Counted from the first letter of the stretch, positions 9,878 through 18,800 are shown. The stretch: 64,000 nt of DNA from Actinomadura harenae (GCF_003696215.1 NZ_RFFG01000027.1:33391-97390), one strand, 5' to 3'. Notes: generated by a model not told the origin, from the sequence alone. Made by a program: numbers and translations.

Positions 9878-11245
9878 TCAGCTGTCGGCGACCGCGAGCG
9901 GCGCCCGCAGGGTGCCGAGGTACGGGTGCCAGAGATGGTCGGGATCTTGTTCCACCGCGAGGACGATCTCGCGCATCGCGGTGAGCGCGGCGGGGGTGTC
10001 GGTGTCGTAGAAGTCGCCCTGCAGCATCTTCAGGACGTCGACGCGGTAGCGAGGATCCTGGACGAAGGCCGTGAAGAGCACGTTCAGCCGGTAGTAGATC
10101 GAGATGAACTCGTACCAGTTGCGGACCGCCCGGCGCAGTTTTCCCTCGTACACGGCGAACCGGTCCTTGGTGAAACCGCCGGCGCGATGCGCCTCGATGA
10201 TGTCCTTCGCGGCGAGCCGGGCGCTGTTGAGGGCGACGCTCACCCCGCTGGAGAAGATCGGGTCGACGAAGCGGGCCGCGTCCCCGATCATGACGAACCG
10301 GTCGCCGCACATCTCGGTCATGGAGTAGCTGTAGTCGCCCTCGGCCTTGAAGGGCCTGACCCGCCGAGCCAGCCTGAGCCCGCTCTCCAGGTCGGGCCGG
10401 CTGCCCACGAAGTCCCAGAAGAACCGCTCGCGATCGGTGGCGGCCTCGGTGAAACGGTGCTTTTGCGTCACGACCCCGACGCTCGTGATCGTGTCGGTGA
10501 TGGGGATCTGCCAGACCCAGGTGTCCTTGAGCGGCAGGAAGTGGACGAAGATGTAGTCGGCCTTGCCGGAGGCGGTGGCGAGGGCGGTCCGGTCCAGTCC
10601 CTCGAACCAGGTGTGCACGGCGTACTGGTCGAAGACCGGGTCGGGCACCTTCAGCCGCAGCTGGCGGCCCAGCATGGTCTGCCGGCCCGACGCGTCCACG
10701 ACCATGCGCGCGCTGTGGTGGAACGTCTCGTCTCCCGTCCGGCAGGTCAGCTCGACGCGGTCGGGGTCCGCGTCGAAGTCGGCCCGCAGGACCCTCGTCC
10801 TGGTGAAGACCTTGGCTCCCCTGCTCTCGGCATGGTCGAGCAGGATCTGGTCGAACCGTCCCCGGTCGACGTGGTAGGTGAAGTCCCGGTCCACCTCCGG
10901 CTGGTCCCGCTCGACGAACATGACCTCGGCGGCCCGGAAGTCATGGCTCAGGCCGGTGAATCCGTTGTGGGGGATGTCGCGGGACTCCGCCGAGGTCCAG
11001 GCCGCGCCGTACTTGCGCGGGAACCCGGCGGCGTCGATCTTGTCGAGCGCCCCGATCTCCGCCAGTACGGGCGTCGTCGCGGGCACCAGCGACTCGCCGA
11101 CGTGCGGCCGGGGGAAGGACTCGCTCTCGAACACCGCCACCGACAGCCCCGCGCCCGCGAGGTAGGAGGCGACGGTGGAGCCGGCGGGGCCGCCGCCGAT
11201 GACGGCTACGTCGAAGTCCGGTTGCACGGCCTGCCTCCAGGTCAT
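9878..11245 (-). CDS. FAD-dependent halogenase
   Basis: 455 residues. N-terminal FAD Rossmann motif GGGPAGS (residues 17-23), active-site-type lysine in FPRKYGAAW (Lys78), and the halogenase motif as WVWQIP (residues 243-248; canonical GWxWxIP, first Gly replaced by Thr). It resembles halogenases that chlorinate phenolic or carrier-bound substrates more than tryptophan halogenases. It needs FADH2 from a reductase not seen in this window. ATG at 11245 overlaps the SARP TGA (ATGA), so it is translationally coupled to the regulator. A PHBH-like hydroxylase lacking halogenation is the alternative reading. Confidence 0.75.
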   Translation of the reverse strand: MTWRQAVQPDFDVAVIGGGPAGSTVASYLAGAGLSVAVFESESFPRPHVGESLVPATTPVLAEIGALDKIDAAGFPRKYGAAWTSAESRDIPHNGFTGLSHDFRAAEVMFVERDQPEVDRDFTYHVDRGRFDQILLDHAESRGAKVFTRTRVLRADFDADPDRVELTCRTGDETFHHSARMVVDASGRQTMLGRQLRLKVPDPVFDQYAVHTWFEGLDRTALATASGKADYIFVHFLPLKDTWVWQIPITDTITSVGVVTQKHRFTEAATDRERFFWDFVGSRPDLESGLRLARRVRPFKAEGDYSYSMTEMCGDRFVMIGDAARFVDPIFSSGVSVALNSARLAAKDIIEAHRAGGFTKDRFAVYEGKLRRAVRNWYEFISIYYRLNVLFTAFVQDPRYRVDVLKMLQGDFYDTDTPAALTAMREIVLAVEQDPDHLWHPYLGTLRAPLAVADS

Positions 11246-12036
11246 ATCGCTGCGCGAAGAGGTGATTCGAGGTCCATCGAGAGCTCGCTGCGCGCATGCA
11301 GCAACCCCGCGTGGACCTGCTTGAGGTCCGGGCTCGGTTCGAGGCCGAGGTCCCGGTCCAGCAGACGCCGGACGTCCTGATAGGCCTCCAGGGCCTCGGC
11401 CCTTCGGCCGACCCGGGTCAGGGCGATGATGAGCTGCCCGTGCAGCCACTCGTTGTAGGGGTACCTGGTCACCAGTGATTTGAGTTCGGCGATCAGCTCG
11501 TGGTGCCTGCCCAGCCTCATATCGGCGGCGATCCGGAGTTCGAGCGCGCTGACATATCGCTCTTCGAAATGCGCGGCGTAGCCGCGGAGCAGCGGACCGC
11601 AGTTGACGTTCCCGAGCATCGGCCCGCGCCAGAGGGCAAGCGCTTCACGCAGTATGCGGGCCGCTTCTCTCGCGTCGTGCGCCAAGAGTGCGCGGCCGGT
11701 GTCGAGCATGCTGTTGAAGCGCGTGGCGTCGACCTCCGAGGGCGGAATGTCCAACACATAGCCGGGGGGACGCGTGATGAGCGGGTCCGGCAGTCCGCTG
11801 CGCTCCTGCAACCGGCCGAAGACCCGGCGCAGCTGGTAAATATACGTTTGCGTGGTGGTCGTCGCGCTGCGCGGCGGATCGTCGGACCACAATTCTTCGA
11901 TGAGCGTGTCAATGCTCACGACCTGCCCGGCCCGCAGTACCAGAACCGCGAGGACCTGGCGCACCTTCGGCGCACTGGGCGTCCAGTCGGTCTCGCCTTC
12001 CGCCATTTCGAACAATCCGAGGACCGTGAATCGCAT
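11242..12036 (-). CDS. SARP-family pathway-specific transcriptional activator
   Basis: 264 residues: N-terminal OmpR-type winged helix-turn-helix (about residues 1-95, APKVRQVLAVLVLRAGQVVSIDTLIEELW) followed by the bacterial transcriptional activation (BTAD) domain (about 100-245, ending RRLLDRDLGLEPSPDLKQVHAGLL). This is the small ActII-ORF4/DnrI architecture that activates type II PKS clusters by binding heptamer direct repeats spaced 11 bp. Such repeats occur upstream of most cluster operons here. First gene of an operon with the halogenase and ACP. Its own promoter should lie in the long region beyond 12036. Confidence 0.92.
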   Translation of the reverse strand: MRFTVLGLFEMAEGETDWTPSAPKVRQVLAVLVLRAGQVVSIDTLIEELWSDDPPRSATTTTQTYIYQLRRVFGRLQERSGLPDPLITRPPGYVLDIPPSEVDATRFNSMLDTGRALLAHDAREAARILREALALWRGPMLGNVNCGPLLRGYAAHFEERYVSALELRIAADMRLGRHHELIAELKSLVTRYPYNEWLHGQLIIALTRVGRRAEALEAYQDVRRLLDRDLGLEPSPDLKQVHAGLLHARSELSMDLESPLRAAI

Positions 12037-12335
12037 TCGTCCTCCCCGTTATCTGTTGTCAGTCACGCGATGCACGATAAGTGATGCCATCGAGGCGACT
12101 CAAGAGACGGGGCGAAGGTGGCGCGAAGGTGGCAGAACCGCGTGCCCCCGGCCCTCACCCGGGGTCTGACATGCGCCACAACAGGTCGTACGACCCGGTG
12201 CCCCCGGTCGTACACCCCCTCCCTGACCGGCAGGTCGGCGATACGGAACGCCACCGGTGTGACCTGAGGGGCACGGCATCACCCATCCGCCGTGAAGCGC
12301 GTGGACGGCAGCGGCTTAACCCGGGATCGAACCGC

Positions 12336-12373
12336 ACATCGACTTGACAGGCGAAATCAGGGTGCCAATATGT
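12336..12373 (+). repeat. Imperfect direct repeat, copy A
   Basis: Shares with the copy at 12802 the blocks TCGACTTGA, then AAAT(C/T)AGGG, then TGC(C/G)AATATGT, in the same order and orientation with one single-base indel. TTGACA (12344-12349) followed after 17 bases by AATATG gives copy A a promoter-like look. Confidence 0.65.
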
Positions 12374-12580
12374 GATCTGGTTCGAGGCCAGGGGATGATA
12401 GCGCGCGATTGACAGAGGACAACTCAGAAGATGCGGCCGCATACGGTAAGTGCCCGCGCGGCCGGCGGGCCGGCCGTCCGACAAGCGCGCCGATCTTGCA
12501 GGTTCCCGCCACTACTCATGCGATCCGGTTGAATACGCAGCGGCTGGTCGTTTCGAAACCACATCGACATGATGTTTCCA

Positions 12581-12610
12581 TGTGAACGATTATCGGCACT
12601 GTCGTTCACA
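12581..12610. promoter_or_regulatory. Inverted repeat, candidate operator
   Basis: TGTGAACGA (12581-12589) and TCGTTCACA (12602-12610) form perfect 9-bp arms around a 12-base spacer. It lies midway between the divergent SARP and response-regulator genes. The spacing suits a dimeric DNA-binding protein; the protein is unknown. Confidence 0.55.
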
Positions 12611-12801
12611 GATGATGATCTAGGCGTCGGCGCAGGCCACGGCGCGATTCGGCGTCATGACGGGCTCGCACGACCAAGTTGAAATCTTGATTATGTGCCC
12701 GATCATCGGCAAGAGATGACAAGTTGGTGAACACCCTGTGGCGAGAAGTACCACACCCACTGAGCAGGTGAAAGTCGGCCACTTGACCGGATTCGGACCA
12801 T

Positions 12802-12840
12802 ACGTCGACTTGATCTTGCAAATTAGGGGTGCGAATATGT
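12802..12840 (+). repeat. Imperfect direct repeat, copy B
   Basis: Second copy of the element at 12336. It ends 84 bases before the Shine-Dalgarno sequence of the response-regulator gene, so it is well placed as a promoter or operator of that gene. Confidence 0.65.
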
Positions 12841-12936
12841 CTATTTGGGGTCGGGGTCGGATCCGCGAGACAGGTGGCCCGCATGAAGCCGGACACGGAC
12901 ATGTCCATCCGAGCAGATAATCCCAAGGGGGTATCC

Positions 12937-13578
12937 GTGCCGGAACCCGCCCCGGCCGCCCAGGTGATGCTGCTGGATCATCAGACTCTCTTTCGGGAAT
13001 CACTTCGCGAAATGCTCGGCAATGAGCGCGAACTGTCCGTCGTCGCCGACTGCGACAACCTCGAGGACGCCGCACGGGCCGCCAGCCACCTGCACCCCTC
13101 CATCGTCCTCTTCGACGCGGACACCCCGAGCGAGCTGCTCGAGGGCCTGCAGCGCATCAGGGCGGCCTCCCCCGAGTCGCGCATCCTCGCCCTCACCTTC
13201 CACGACGACCCCTGGATGATCCGGACCCTGATAGGTCAGGGCATCCACGGCTACCTGAGCAAGAGCGTGTCGCGGCTGGAGCTGGTCTACGCGATCAGGG
13301 TCGCGAGCGCGCGGTCCCCGCGCATGGTGTTCATCAGCTCCTACGAGAAGTTCAACGCCGCGCTGGGCGCCGACCGGACCGGGGCCGCGAACATCTCCCG
13401 CAGGGAACGTGACATTCTCATGCTGGTCTCCGAGGGGTTGAGCAACTCCCAGATCAGCAAGCGGCTCGCCATCGCCGAGGGCACCGTCAAGCGCCACCTC
13501 GGCAACGTCTTCATCAAGCTCGGCGCGAGCTCCCGTATCGACGCGGTGAACAGGGCCGTCACCGCCGACCTTCTGTAG
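12937..13578 (+). CDS. LuxR/NarL-family response regulator, atypical receiver
   Basis: 213 residues: receiver domain (about 8-125) and C-terminal LuxR helix-turn-helix (about 150-210, NISRRERDILMLVSEGLSNSQISKRLAIAEGTVKRHLGNVFIKLG). Phospho-acceptor Asp60 (VLFDADTP), Thr87 and Lys109 are present, but the N-terminal acidic pair is reduced to one Asp (LLDHQ, Asp14). GTG 12937 is chosen for AAGGGGG just upstream; earlier ATGs at 12884 and 12901 lack ribosome sites. No histidine kinase is adjacent, so it may be an orphan regulator of the cluster, perhaps above the SARP. Confidence 0.85.
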   Translation: MPEPAPAAQVMLLDHQTLFRESLREMLGNERELSVVADCDNLEDAARAASHLHPSIVLFDADTPSELLEGLQRIRAASPESRILALTFHDDPWMIRTLIGQGIHGYLSKSVSRLELVYAIRVASARSPRMVFISSYEKFNAALGADRTGAANISRRERDILMLVSEGLSNSQISKRLAIAEGTVKRHLGNVFIKLGASSRIDAVNRAVTADLL

Positions 13579-13635
13579 GCCGCGTGGGCCGCCGGTGACG
13601 GGCCCACCGGACGGCCTCGCCTCCCCCTGAACCCA

Positions 13636-13653
13636 CTCGAACGCTTCTCGACG
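13636..13653 (+). promoter_or_regulatory. Candidate SARP box upstream of the first monooxygenase
   Basis: CTCGAAC (13636-13642) and CTCGACG (13647-13653), 11 bp apart, 58 bases before the GTG start at 13711. Confidence 0.5.
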
Positions 13654-13710
13654 GACGCCGGACACCATGCGGTCTGTTGCAGCCGAACCGGCCAGAGGGA
13701 GCGTGCGACC

Positions 13711-14916
13711 GTGGCGGACTTGACAACCGACTTCTGCATCGTCGGCGGGGGCCCCGCGGGCCTCACACTGGCGCTGCTGCTGGTCCGCTCGGGCGCCCGG
13801 GTCGTCGTGCTCGAGCGGTCCCGGTCACTGGACCGCGACTACCGCGGCGAGATCCTGCAGCCCGGCGGACAGGCGCTCCTCGACGCCCTCGGGGTGCTCG
13901 ACCCGGCGCTGGCCGCGGGCGGCTACGCGATGGACCGCTTCCAGCTGGTCGAGCACGGCCGGACGCTGATCGACGCCGACTACCGCGGTCTGCCCGGGCC
14001 CTTCGGCCGGCTGCTCAGCCTCCCGCAGCGCCACGTCCTCGAGGAACTGCTGGCACAGTGCGGCAAGTTCGAGGAGTTCGTCCATCTCGGCGGGTGCAGG
14101 GCCGTGCGGCTGCTCGGCTCCGGCGGACGGGTCGAAGGGGTCGAGGGCGACCGGGCCGCCGGTTCGCCGACCGTCCACGCGCACTGTGTGATCGGCGCCG
14201 ACGGCCGCTACTCCAAGGTCCGCCGGCTGGCCGGAATCGAGGCCGGCCGCCTGGACGTCTTCGACCAGGACGTCCTGTGGTTCAGGCTTCCCCTGTCCGG
14301 CCCGGTGCCGCGCGAGGTACGGATCTTCCGGGCCGGCGGCAACCCCGTGATCACCTACCCGTCCTACCCGGACAGCCTCCAGGTGGGCTGGACGCTGCCG
14401 CACGGGCGGTACCGCGCGCTGGCCGAGGCCGGGGTCGGGGAACTGAGGGAACGGATCGCCCGGGCGATGCCCCCCTACGCCGATCTGGTGCGGGCCTCGA
14501 TCACGAGCGCCAGGGACCTCACCCTGCTCGACGTGTTCGCCGGTGACGCCGCCGAATGGGCCCGGGACGGCCTGGTGCTGATCGGCGACAGCGCGCACAC
14601 CCACAGCCCGATCGGCGCCCAGGGCATCAACCTGGCGATCCAGGACGCCGTCGCGCTGCACGGGGTCCTCCTGGACTCGCTGCGGCGCCGGGACGCCACG
14701 GCGCGCTTCTTCGAACCGTACGTGCGGGACCGGCGCCGCACGATCAACAGGATCACCCGGATCCAGATCATGCAGAGCAAGGCGATGCTGTCCACCGGTC
14801 GCCTCGGCGGCGCGCTCCGTCCCAGGATCGCCGGGCTGGTCTCACGGACACCGGCCTACCGCAGGGTGTTCGACACCATCGCGTTCGGCGACCGGACGAT
14901 CCAGGTGCCCGGCTGA
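13711..14916 (+). CDS. PHBH-fold FAD monooxygenase, short form
   Basis: 401 residues of the p-hydroxybenzoate hydroxylase fold: FAD motif VGGGPAGL near the N-terminus, the DG motif GADGRYSKVR and the FAD ribityl motif LIGDSAHTHSPIGAQGINLAIQDAV. It lacks the C-terminal thioredoxin-like domain of the longer aromatic-polyketide oxygenases elsewhere in the cluster. Expected role: hydroxylation or epoxidation of the aglycone with NAD(P)H. GTG start at 13711 has AGAGGGAG upstream. It is the only plus-strand gene between the regulators and the convergent rmlB. Confidence 0.85.
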   Translation: MADLTTDFCIVGGGPAGLTLALLLVRSGARVVVLERSRSLDRDYRGEILQPGGQALLDALGVLDPALAAGGYAMDRFQLVEHGRTLIDADYRGLPGPFGRLLSLPQRHVLEELLAQCGKFEEFVHLGGCRAVRLLGSGGRVEGVEGDRAAGSPTVHAHCVIGADGRYSKVRRLAGIEAGRLDVFDQDVLWFRLPLSGPVPREVRIFRAGGNPVITYPSYPDSLQVGWTLPHGRYRALAEAGVGELRERIARAMPPYADLVRASITSARDLTLLDVFAGDAAEWARDGLVLIGDSAHTHSPIGAQGINLAIQDAVALHGVLLDSLRRRDATARFFEPYVRDRRRTINRITRIQIMQSKAMLSTGRLGGALRPRIAGLVSRTPAYRRVFDTIAFGDRTIQVPG

Positions 14917-14939
14917 CCCGCGTCCCGGCGGCCGGGCGG

Positions 14940-15941
14940 TCATGTCCCGGCCGCCGCGGCCTCCGAGGCCGCCGAGTCTTCTGCGGCCCGTCGCCACCAC
15001 CGCGGGTTGGCGCGGTACCAGTCGACCACCTCGCCGAGGCCCGCGTCGAAGCCGACCCGCGGCGCGTACCCCAGTTCCCGCCGGATCTTGGAGTCGTCCA
15101 TCGCGTACCGGAGGTCGTGTCCCTTGCGGTCCTGGACCAGCTCGACCGCGCTCCAGTCGGCGCCGCACAGCCCGAGGAGCCGCTCGGTGACCTCCCGGTT
15201 GGTCAGCTCCACCCCGCCGGCGATGTTGTAGACCTCGCCGGGCCGGCCCCCGGTCAGGACCAGATGGACGGCGCGGCAGTGGTCGGCCACGTGCAGCCAT
15301 TCACGGACGTTCCCGCCCTGGCCGTACAGTCCGACGGGCCGGCCGGTCAGCAGGTTGGTGACGAACCGCGGGATGAGCTTCTCCGGGTGCTGGCGGGGCC
15401 CGTAGTTGTTGGAGCAGCGGGTGATCCGCACGTCGAGGCCGTGCGTCCGGTGGTAGGACCGCGCGATCAGGTCCGCCCCGGCCTTGGACGCGGCGTACGG
15501 CGAGTTCGGCAGCGGCGGCGACGCCTCGGTCCAGCGGCCCTCGGGGATCGAGCCGTACACCTCGTCGGTGGACACGCAGACCACGGTGCCGACCCCGGCG
15601 CGCAGCGACTGCTCGAGCAGGGTGTGCGTGCCGAGGACGTTGGTCCGGACGAACTCCGCCGAGCCCGCGATCGAGCGGTCGACGTGGGATTCGGCGGCGA
15701 GGTGGACGACCGCGTCCTGCCCTTCGAGCAGGCGCCGGACCAGCCGTTCGTCGGTCACGTCCCCCCTGACGAAGCGCAGCCGCTCGTCACCGGTGGGGAG
15801 GTTGTCGGGGTTGCCCGCGTACGTCAGCTTGTCCAGGACGGTGACCAGGGGATCGCCGACGTCGCCGTACTCGCCGCTCAGCAGTCCGCGCACGTAGCAC
15901 GACCCGATGAATCCCGCGCCGCCGGTGACGAGAAGCCTCAT
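14940..15941 (-). CDS. rmlB: dTDP-glucose 4,6-dehydratase
   Basis: 333 residues, extended SDR family. Converts dTDP-glucose to dTDP-4-keto-6-deoxyglucose, the branch point for all deoxysugars. NAD motif TGGAGFIGS at the N-terminus, active-site Asp-Glu in STDEVYGS, YxxxK as SPYAASK, and the family block SNNYGPRQHPEKLIP. It follows the thymidylyltransferase with 85 bases between, and is convergent with the monooxygenase at 13711. Confidence 0.96.
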   Translation of the reverse strand: MRLLVTGGAGFIGSCYVRGLLSGEYGDVGDPLVTVLDKLTYAGNPDNLPTGDERLRFVRGDVTDERLVRRLLEGQDAVVHLAAESHVDRSIAGSAEFVRTNVLGTHTLLEQSLRAGVGTVVCVSTDEVYGSIPEGRWTEASPPLPNSPYAASKAGADLIARSYHRTHGLDVRITRCSNNYGPRQHPEKLIPRFVTNLLTGRPVGLYGQGGNVREWLHVADHCRAVHLVLTGGRPGEVYNIAGGVELTNREVTERLLGLCGADWSAVELVQDRKGHDLRYAMDDSKIRRELGYAPRVGFDAGLGEVVDWYRANPRWWRRAAEDSAASEAAAAGT

Positions 15942-16026
15942 GCCGACCTTCCTCGTGGTGTGCCGTCGCCGCGCGCAGCGGCGCGCGCGGCGGGCCGCGC
16001 GGTCCGGGTCGGTGATCCGGCCGGCA

Positions 16027-17091
16027 TCAGGCCGCCAGTTCGACGAACGCGTGGTCGCCGATGCGCAGCCGGGTACCGGACCGTCCCCGGCCCCCGATCA
16101 CCTCCGCGTGCCGGCCGATGAGCGAGTCGCGGATTCCGCACGCGCCACGGACGGCGGCGCCGTCCAGAAGGACCGACCCCTCCACCTGGACCCCGGACAG
16201 CAGGCAGCCCCGGCCGATGGCGGTCCCGGGACCGATCTGGCTGTCCTCCACGACGCTGTCCGCGCCGACGATCGCGGGCCCGTGCACCTCCGAGCGGATG
16301 ATCTTCGCTCCCGGCTCCACGAGCACCTCCCCGCGCAGCACGCTGTGGCGGTCCCGCTCTCCGAGCGTCTCGCCGCGCATGCCGGAGAGCACGAAGCGGT
16401 TGCAGTCCAGCAGGTCGTCCACCGTGCCGGCGTCCCGCCAGTACCCGGTGTGCTCCTCGGCCGTGACCACTCCCCCGGCCAGCATGACCTCGCCGATCGC
16501 GTCGGTGATCTCGAGTTCGCCGCGGGCGCTGGGCCGGATCCGGGCGATGGCCTCGTGGATGGCCGGGGTGAAGAAGTAGATCCCCATGATCGCGAAATCG
16601 CCGCGCGGCTCGGCGGGCTTCTCGGCGAGCCCGAACACCCGGCCGGACGCGTCGAACTCGGCGATGCCGTACCGGCTGGGATCGTCGACCTTGCTCACCA
16701 GCAGTTTCACCTCCGGCCGGTGCGCGCCGAAGTCGGAGGCGGCCGCGGTCAGCCCGCCCGCGACGATGTTGTCGCCGAGGTACATCATGAAGTCGTCGTC
16801 GCCGAGGAAGTCGCGGGCCAGCAGCACCGCGTGGGCGAGACCCGCCGGCCAGGGCTGTTCGATGTAGGTGATCCGGACGCCGTCGCCGGAGCCGTCGCCG
16901 AACGCGTCCCTGATCTGGTCGTGGTGGTCGCCGACGACCACGCCGACCTCGGTGATCCCCGCTCCGCGGACGGCCTCGAGGCAGTGCCGCAGGACCGGTT
17001 TGTTCGCCACCGGCAGCAGTTGCTTGGCCATGGAATAGGTGAACGGGCGCAGTCTCGTGCCCGTCCCTCCGGACAGGACCAGAGCTTTCAT
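16027..17091 (-). CDS. rmlA: Glucose-1-phosphate thymidylyltransferase, long form
   Basis: 354 residues, StrD-type. Makes dTDP-glucose from glucose-1-phosphate and dTTP. Nucleotide-binding motif LSGGTGTRLRPF at the N-terminus and the sugar-binding stretch EKPAEPRGDFAIMGIYFF. The last 110 or so residues form a left-handed beta-helix-like tail (RGCLLSGVQVEGSVLLDG), as in antibiotic-cluster homologues. Start ATG 17091 rather than an in-frame ATG ten codons upstream, because MKALVLSGG is the family start and GTGGGGAAC precedes it. Confidence 0.95.
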   Translation of the reverse strand: MKALVLSGGTGTRLRPFTYSMAKQLLPVANKPVLRHCLEAVRGAGITEVGVVVGDHHDQIRDAFGDGSGDGVRITYIEQPWPAGLAHAVLLARDFLGDDDFMMYLGDNIVAGGLTAAASDFGAHRPEVKLLVSKVDDPSRYGIAEFDASGRVFGLAEKPAEPRGDFAIMGIYFFTPAIHEAIARIRPSARGELEITDAIGEVMLAGGVVTAEEHTGYWRDAGTVDDLLDCNRFVLSGMRGETLGERDRHSVLRGEVLVEPGAKIIRSEVHGPAIVGADSVVEDSQIGPGTAIGRGCLLSGVQVEGSVLLDGAAVRGACGIRDSLIGRHAEVIGGRGRSGTRLRIGDHAFVELAA

Positions 17092-17107
17092 TGTTCCCCA
17101 CAGATGA

Positions 17108-18733
17108 TCAGGTCGGCTCATCGACGCCCCCCAGGTTCGCAGTGGCCCTTAGAGGGTCCGTCGAGCTGACGGCCAGCGCCCGCGCGAGCGAGCCCGCCAG
17201 ATCGTGGGGGCCCGCCAGATCGTGGGGGCCCGCCAGGTCGTGGGGGCCCGCCGCCGCGCGCCAGCACACGTATCCGTCCGGGCGGACGGCCACCGCCCCG
17301 GAGTCGGTGACACCGTGCGCCGCCGCCCACCCGCCTTCCGGGTCGGCCAGGTCGTCGCCGACGCGATGGACCCGCAGGCCGATCCTCCGCGCCTCCTCCA
17401 CCCATGGCCCGCCCCTTGGCCCGGCGACCACAACGAAGTCCTCGCCGTAGAGGTCGAGCGTGGAGACCGGGCCGCCGGCGCGGACCAGCGGAACGTGAGG
17501 GGCGCGGGTGCCCGGACGTCCTTCGGGCCTCCCGTCGTCCGCCGGCCCCTCCGTCACCGCCGGTGACCGGTAGCGCTGCCCCAGGACCATCGCCACCGGG
17601 TCCGGCCGCCGCCCGGGACCCGCCGCCCCCGCGCCCCGTGAGGACTGGAGGTCGACCGCGAAACCGCACGACCGTTCGGCGACGGGACGCCGTTCGGGCT
17701 CATAGGTCTCCAGCAGGTCGGGCCCCGCCTGGCCGCGGATCACCGCGGCGAGCTTCCAGGCGAGGTCGTAGGCGTCCTGGATCCCGACGTTCCCGCCGAG
17801 TCCGCCCGCGGGCGGCATCACGTGCGCGGCGTCCCCGGCCAGCAGCACCCGCCCGACCTTGTAGCGGTCGGCCACCCACGCGGCCAGATCCCAGCCGGGC
17901 GGGCGGCCGTCGGGGTCGAGCAGTTCCCGCGAGATCCGCGGTTCCACGTCCGGCGTCCCGACGGCCGCCCGGACCAGGTCGGGATAGCGGTCGGGGGTGA
18001 CGTCCTCGACGAGGTCGCGCGGCACGATGAGGATCCACTGGTCCCGGTCGGCGAGTCTCGCCAGGATGGTGCCGGCCGCGGGCCGGTCGAGGTAGCACAG
18101 CGCCAGGCGCCGTCCGCGCAGGGGTCCGGTGAGGTCGGCCCGGAACGGGATGTTGACGTACCGCGCCATGACCCCGGGCCCGGTGACCCCCACTCCCAGT
18201 CGCCGGCGAACGGGCGACCTGTGGCCGTCGGCCGCCACCAGGTACTGCGCCCGGACCGGCGCGCGCGGCGCGTCGCCGATGTAGGCGCCCACGGCGAAGG
18301 CGTCCTGGGCGAACCGGGTCAGCCGGGTTCCCAGCCGCAGGTCCACTCCCGCTCGGACGGCGTGCTCGCGGAGAACGAGCTCGACGACGTTCTGGTCGAT
18401 GGTCAGCGGGGTGGTCGGGCTGGCCGCGCCGAACACGGCGTCGGAGGGCCGGGTGGCGCGGAAGCGCTCCGCGCCGGCCAGCGTCTCGGCGTGGATCACC
18501 TCCGGAAGGCCGGTCAGGACGGACGGCGGGGCCTCACGGAGCGCCTGTTCCAGCCCCGCCGCACGGTAGAGCTCCATCGTCCGGACGTTCAGTCCCCGGC
18601 CCTTGGGCAGTGGCGACGGCGCGAGGTGCGGCTCCACGACCATCGTCTCGATTCCCCGTCTTCGCAGGAACAGGGCGATGGACAGGCCCACGAGCCCTCC
18701 CCCCGCGACCACGACCGGAACGTCGTACGCCAT
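17108..18733 (-). CDS. Aromatic polyketide FAD monooxygenase (TcmG/RdmE type)
   Basis: 541 residues. N-terminal FAD motif AGGGLVGLSIALFL, DG motif AADGHRSPVRRRLG, GDAAHVMPPAGGLGGNVGIQDAYDLAWKLA, and a C-terminal thioredoxin-like domain ending in the typical VRPDGYVCWR. Such enzymes hydroxylate or oxidatively cleave polyketide rings using NADPH and oxygen. Near the C-terminus three tandem GPHDLA units come from an 18-bp DNA repeat. It is the first gene of a minus-strand operon with rmlA and rmlB, divergent from an O-methyltransferase and sharing a SARP-box region. Confidence 0.88.
   Translation of the reverse strand: MAYDVPVVVAGGGLVGLSIALFLRRRGIETMVVEPHLAPSPLPKGRGLNVRTMELYRAAGLEQALREAPPSVLTGLPEVIHAETLAGAERFRATRPSDAVFGAASPTTPLTIDQNVVELVLREHAVRAGVDLRLGTRLTRFAQDAFAVGAYIGDAPRAPVRAQYLVAADGHRSPVRRRLGVGVTGPGVMARYVNIPFRADLTGPLRGRRLALCYLDRPAAGTILARLADRDQWILIVPRDLVEDVTPDRYPDLVRAAVGTPDVEPRISRELLDPDGRPPGWDLAAWVADRYKVGRVLLAGDAAHVMPPAGGLGGNVGIQDAYDLAWKLAAVIRGQAGPDLLETYEPERRPVAERSCGFAVDLQSSRGAGAAGPGRRPDPVAMVLGQRYRSPAVTEGPADDGRPEGRPGTRAPHVPLVRAGGPVSTLDLYGEDFVVVAGPRGGPWVEEARRIGLRVHRVGDDLADPEGGWAAAHGVTDSGAVAVRPDGYVCWRAAAGPHDLAGPHDLAGPHDLAGSLARALAVSSTDPLRATANLGGVDEPT
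17192..17252. repeat. 18-bp tandem repeat inside the monooxygenase gene
   Basis: Three consecutive copies of gcccgcca(g/g)atcgtgggg-type 18-mers plus a partial fourth, encoding GPHDLA repeats in frame. The third copy has a single A-to-G change. This suggests recent slippage in a linker tolerant of length change. Confidence 0.85.
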
Positions 18734-18800
18734 GGCCTTCCCCCTCCACTGATGCGCTGATCCGCCGCGGCGAGTGTCGGTGACCGGATTGGACGATCGG

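Larger units (their letters stand above)
12037..12936. promoter_or_regulatory. 900-base regulatory region between SARP and response regulator
   Basis: Divergent, less GC-rich than its surroundings and without credible genes; short frames here lack Shine-Dalgarno sequences and homology-like features. It contains an imperfect 38-bp direct repeat (12336 and 12802), a 9-bp inverted repeat (12581-12610) and a TTGACA-like -35 at 12344. It probably integrates signals for transcription of both cluster regulators. Confidence 0.6.

Noticed and set aside
13711..14916. Geranylgeranyl reductase or second halogenase
   Set aside because: It has the PHBH-type GDSAHTHSPIGAQG motif and no WxWxIP halogenase motif, so a monooxygenase fits better.
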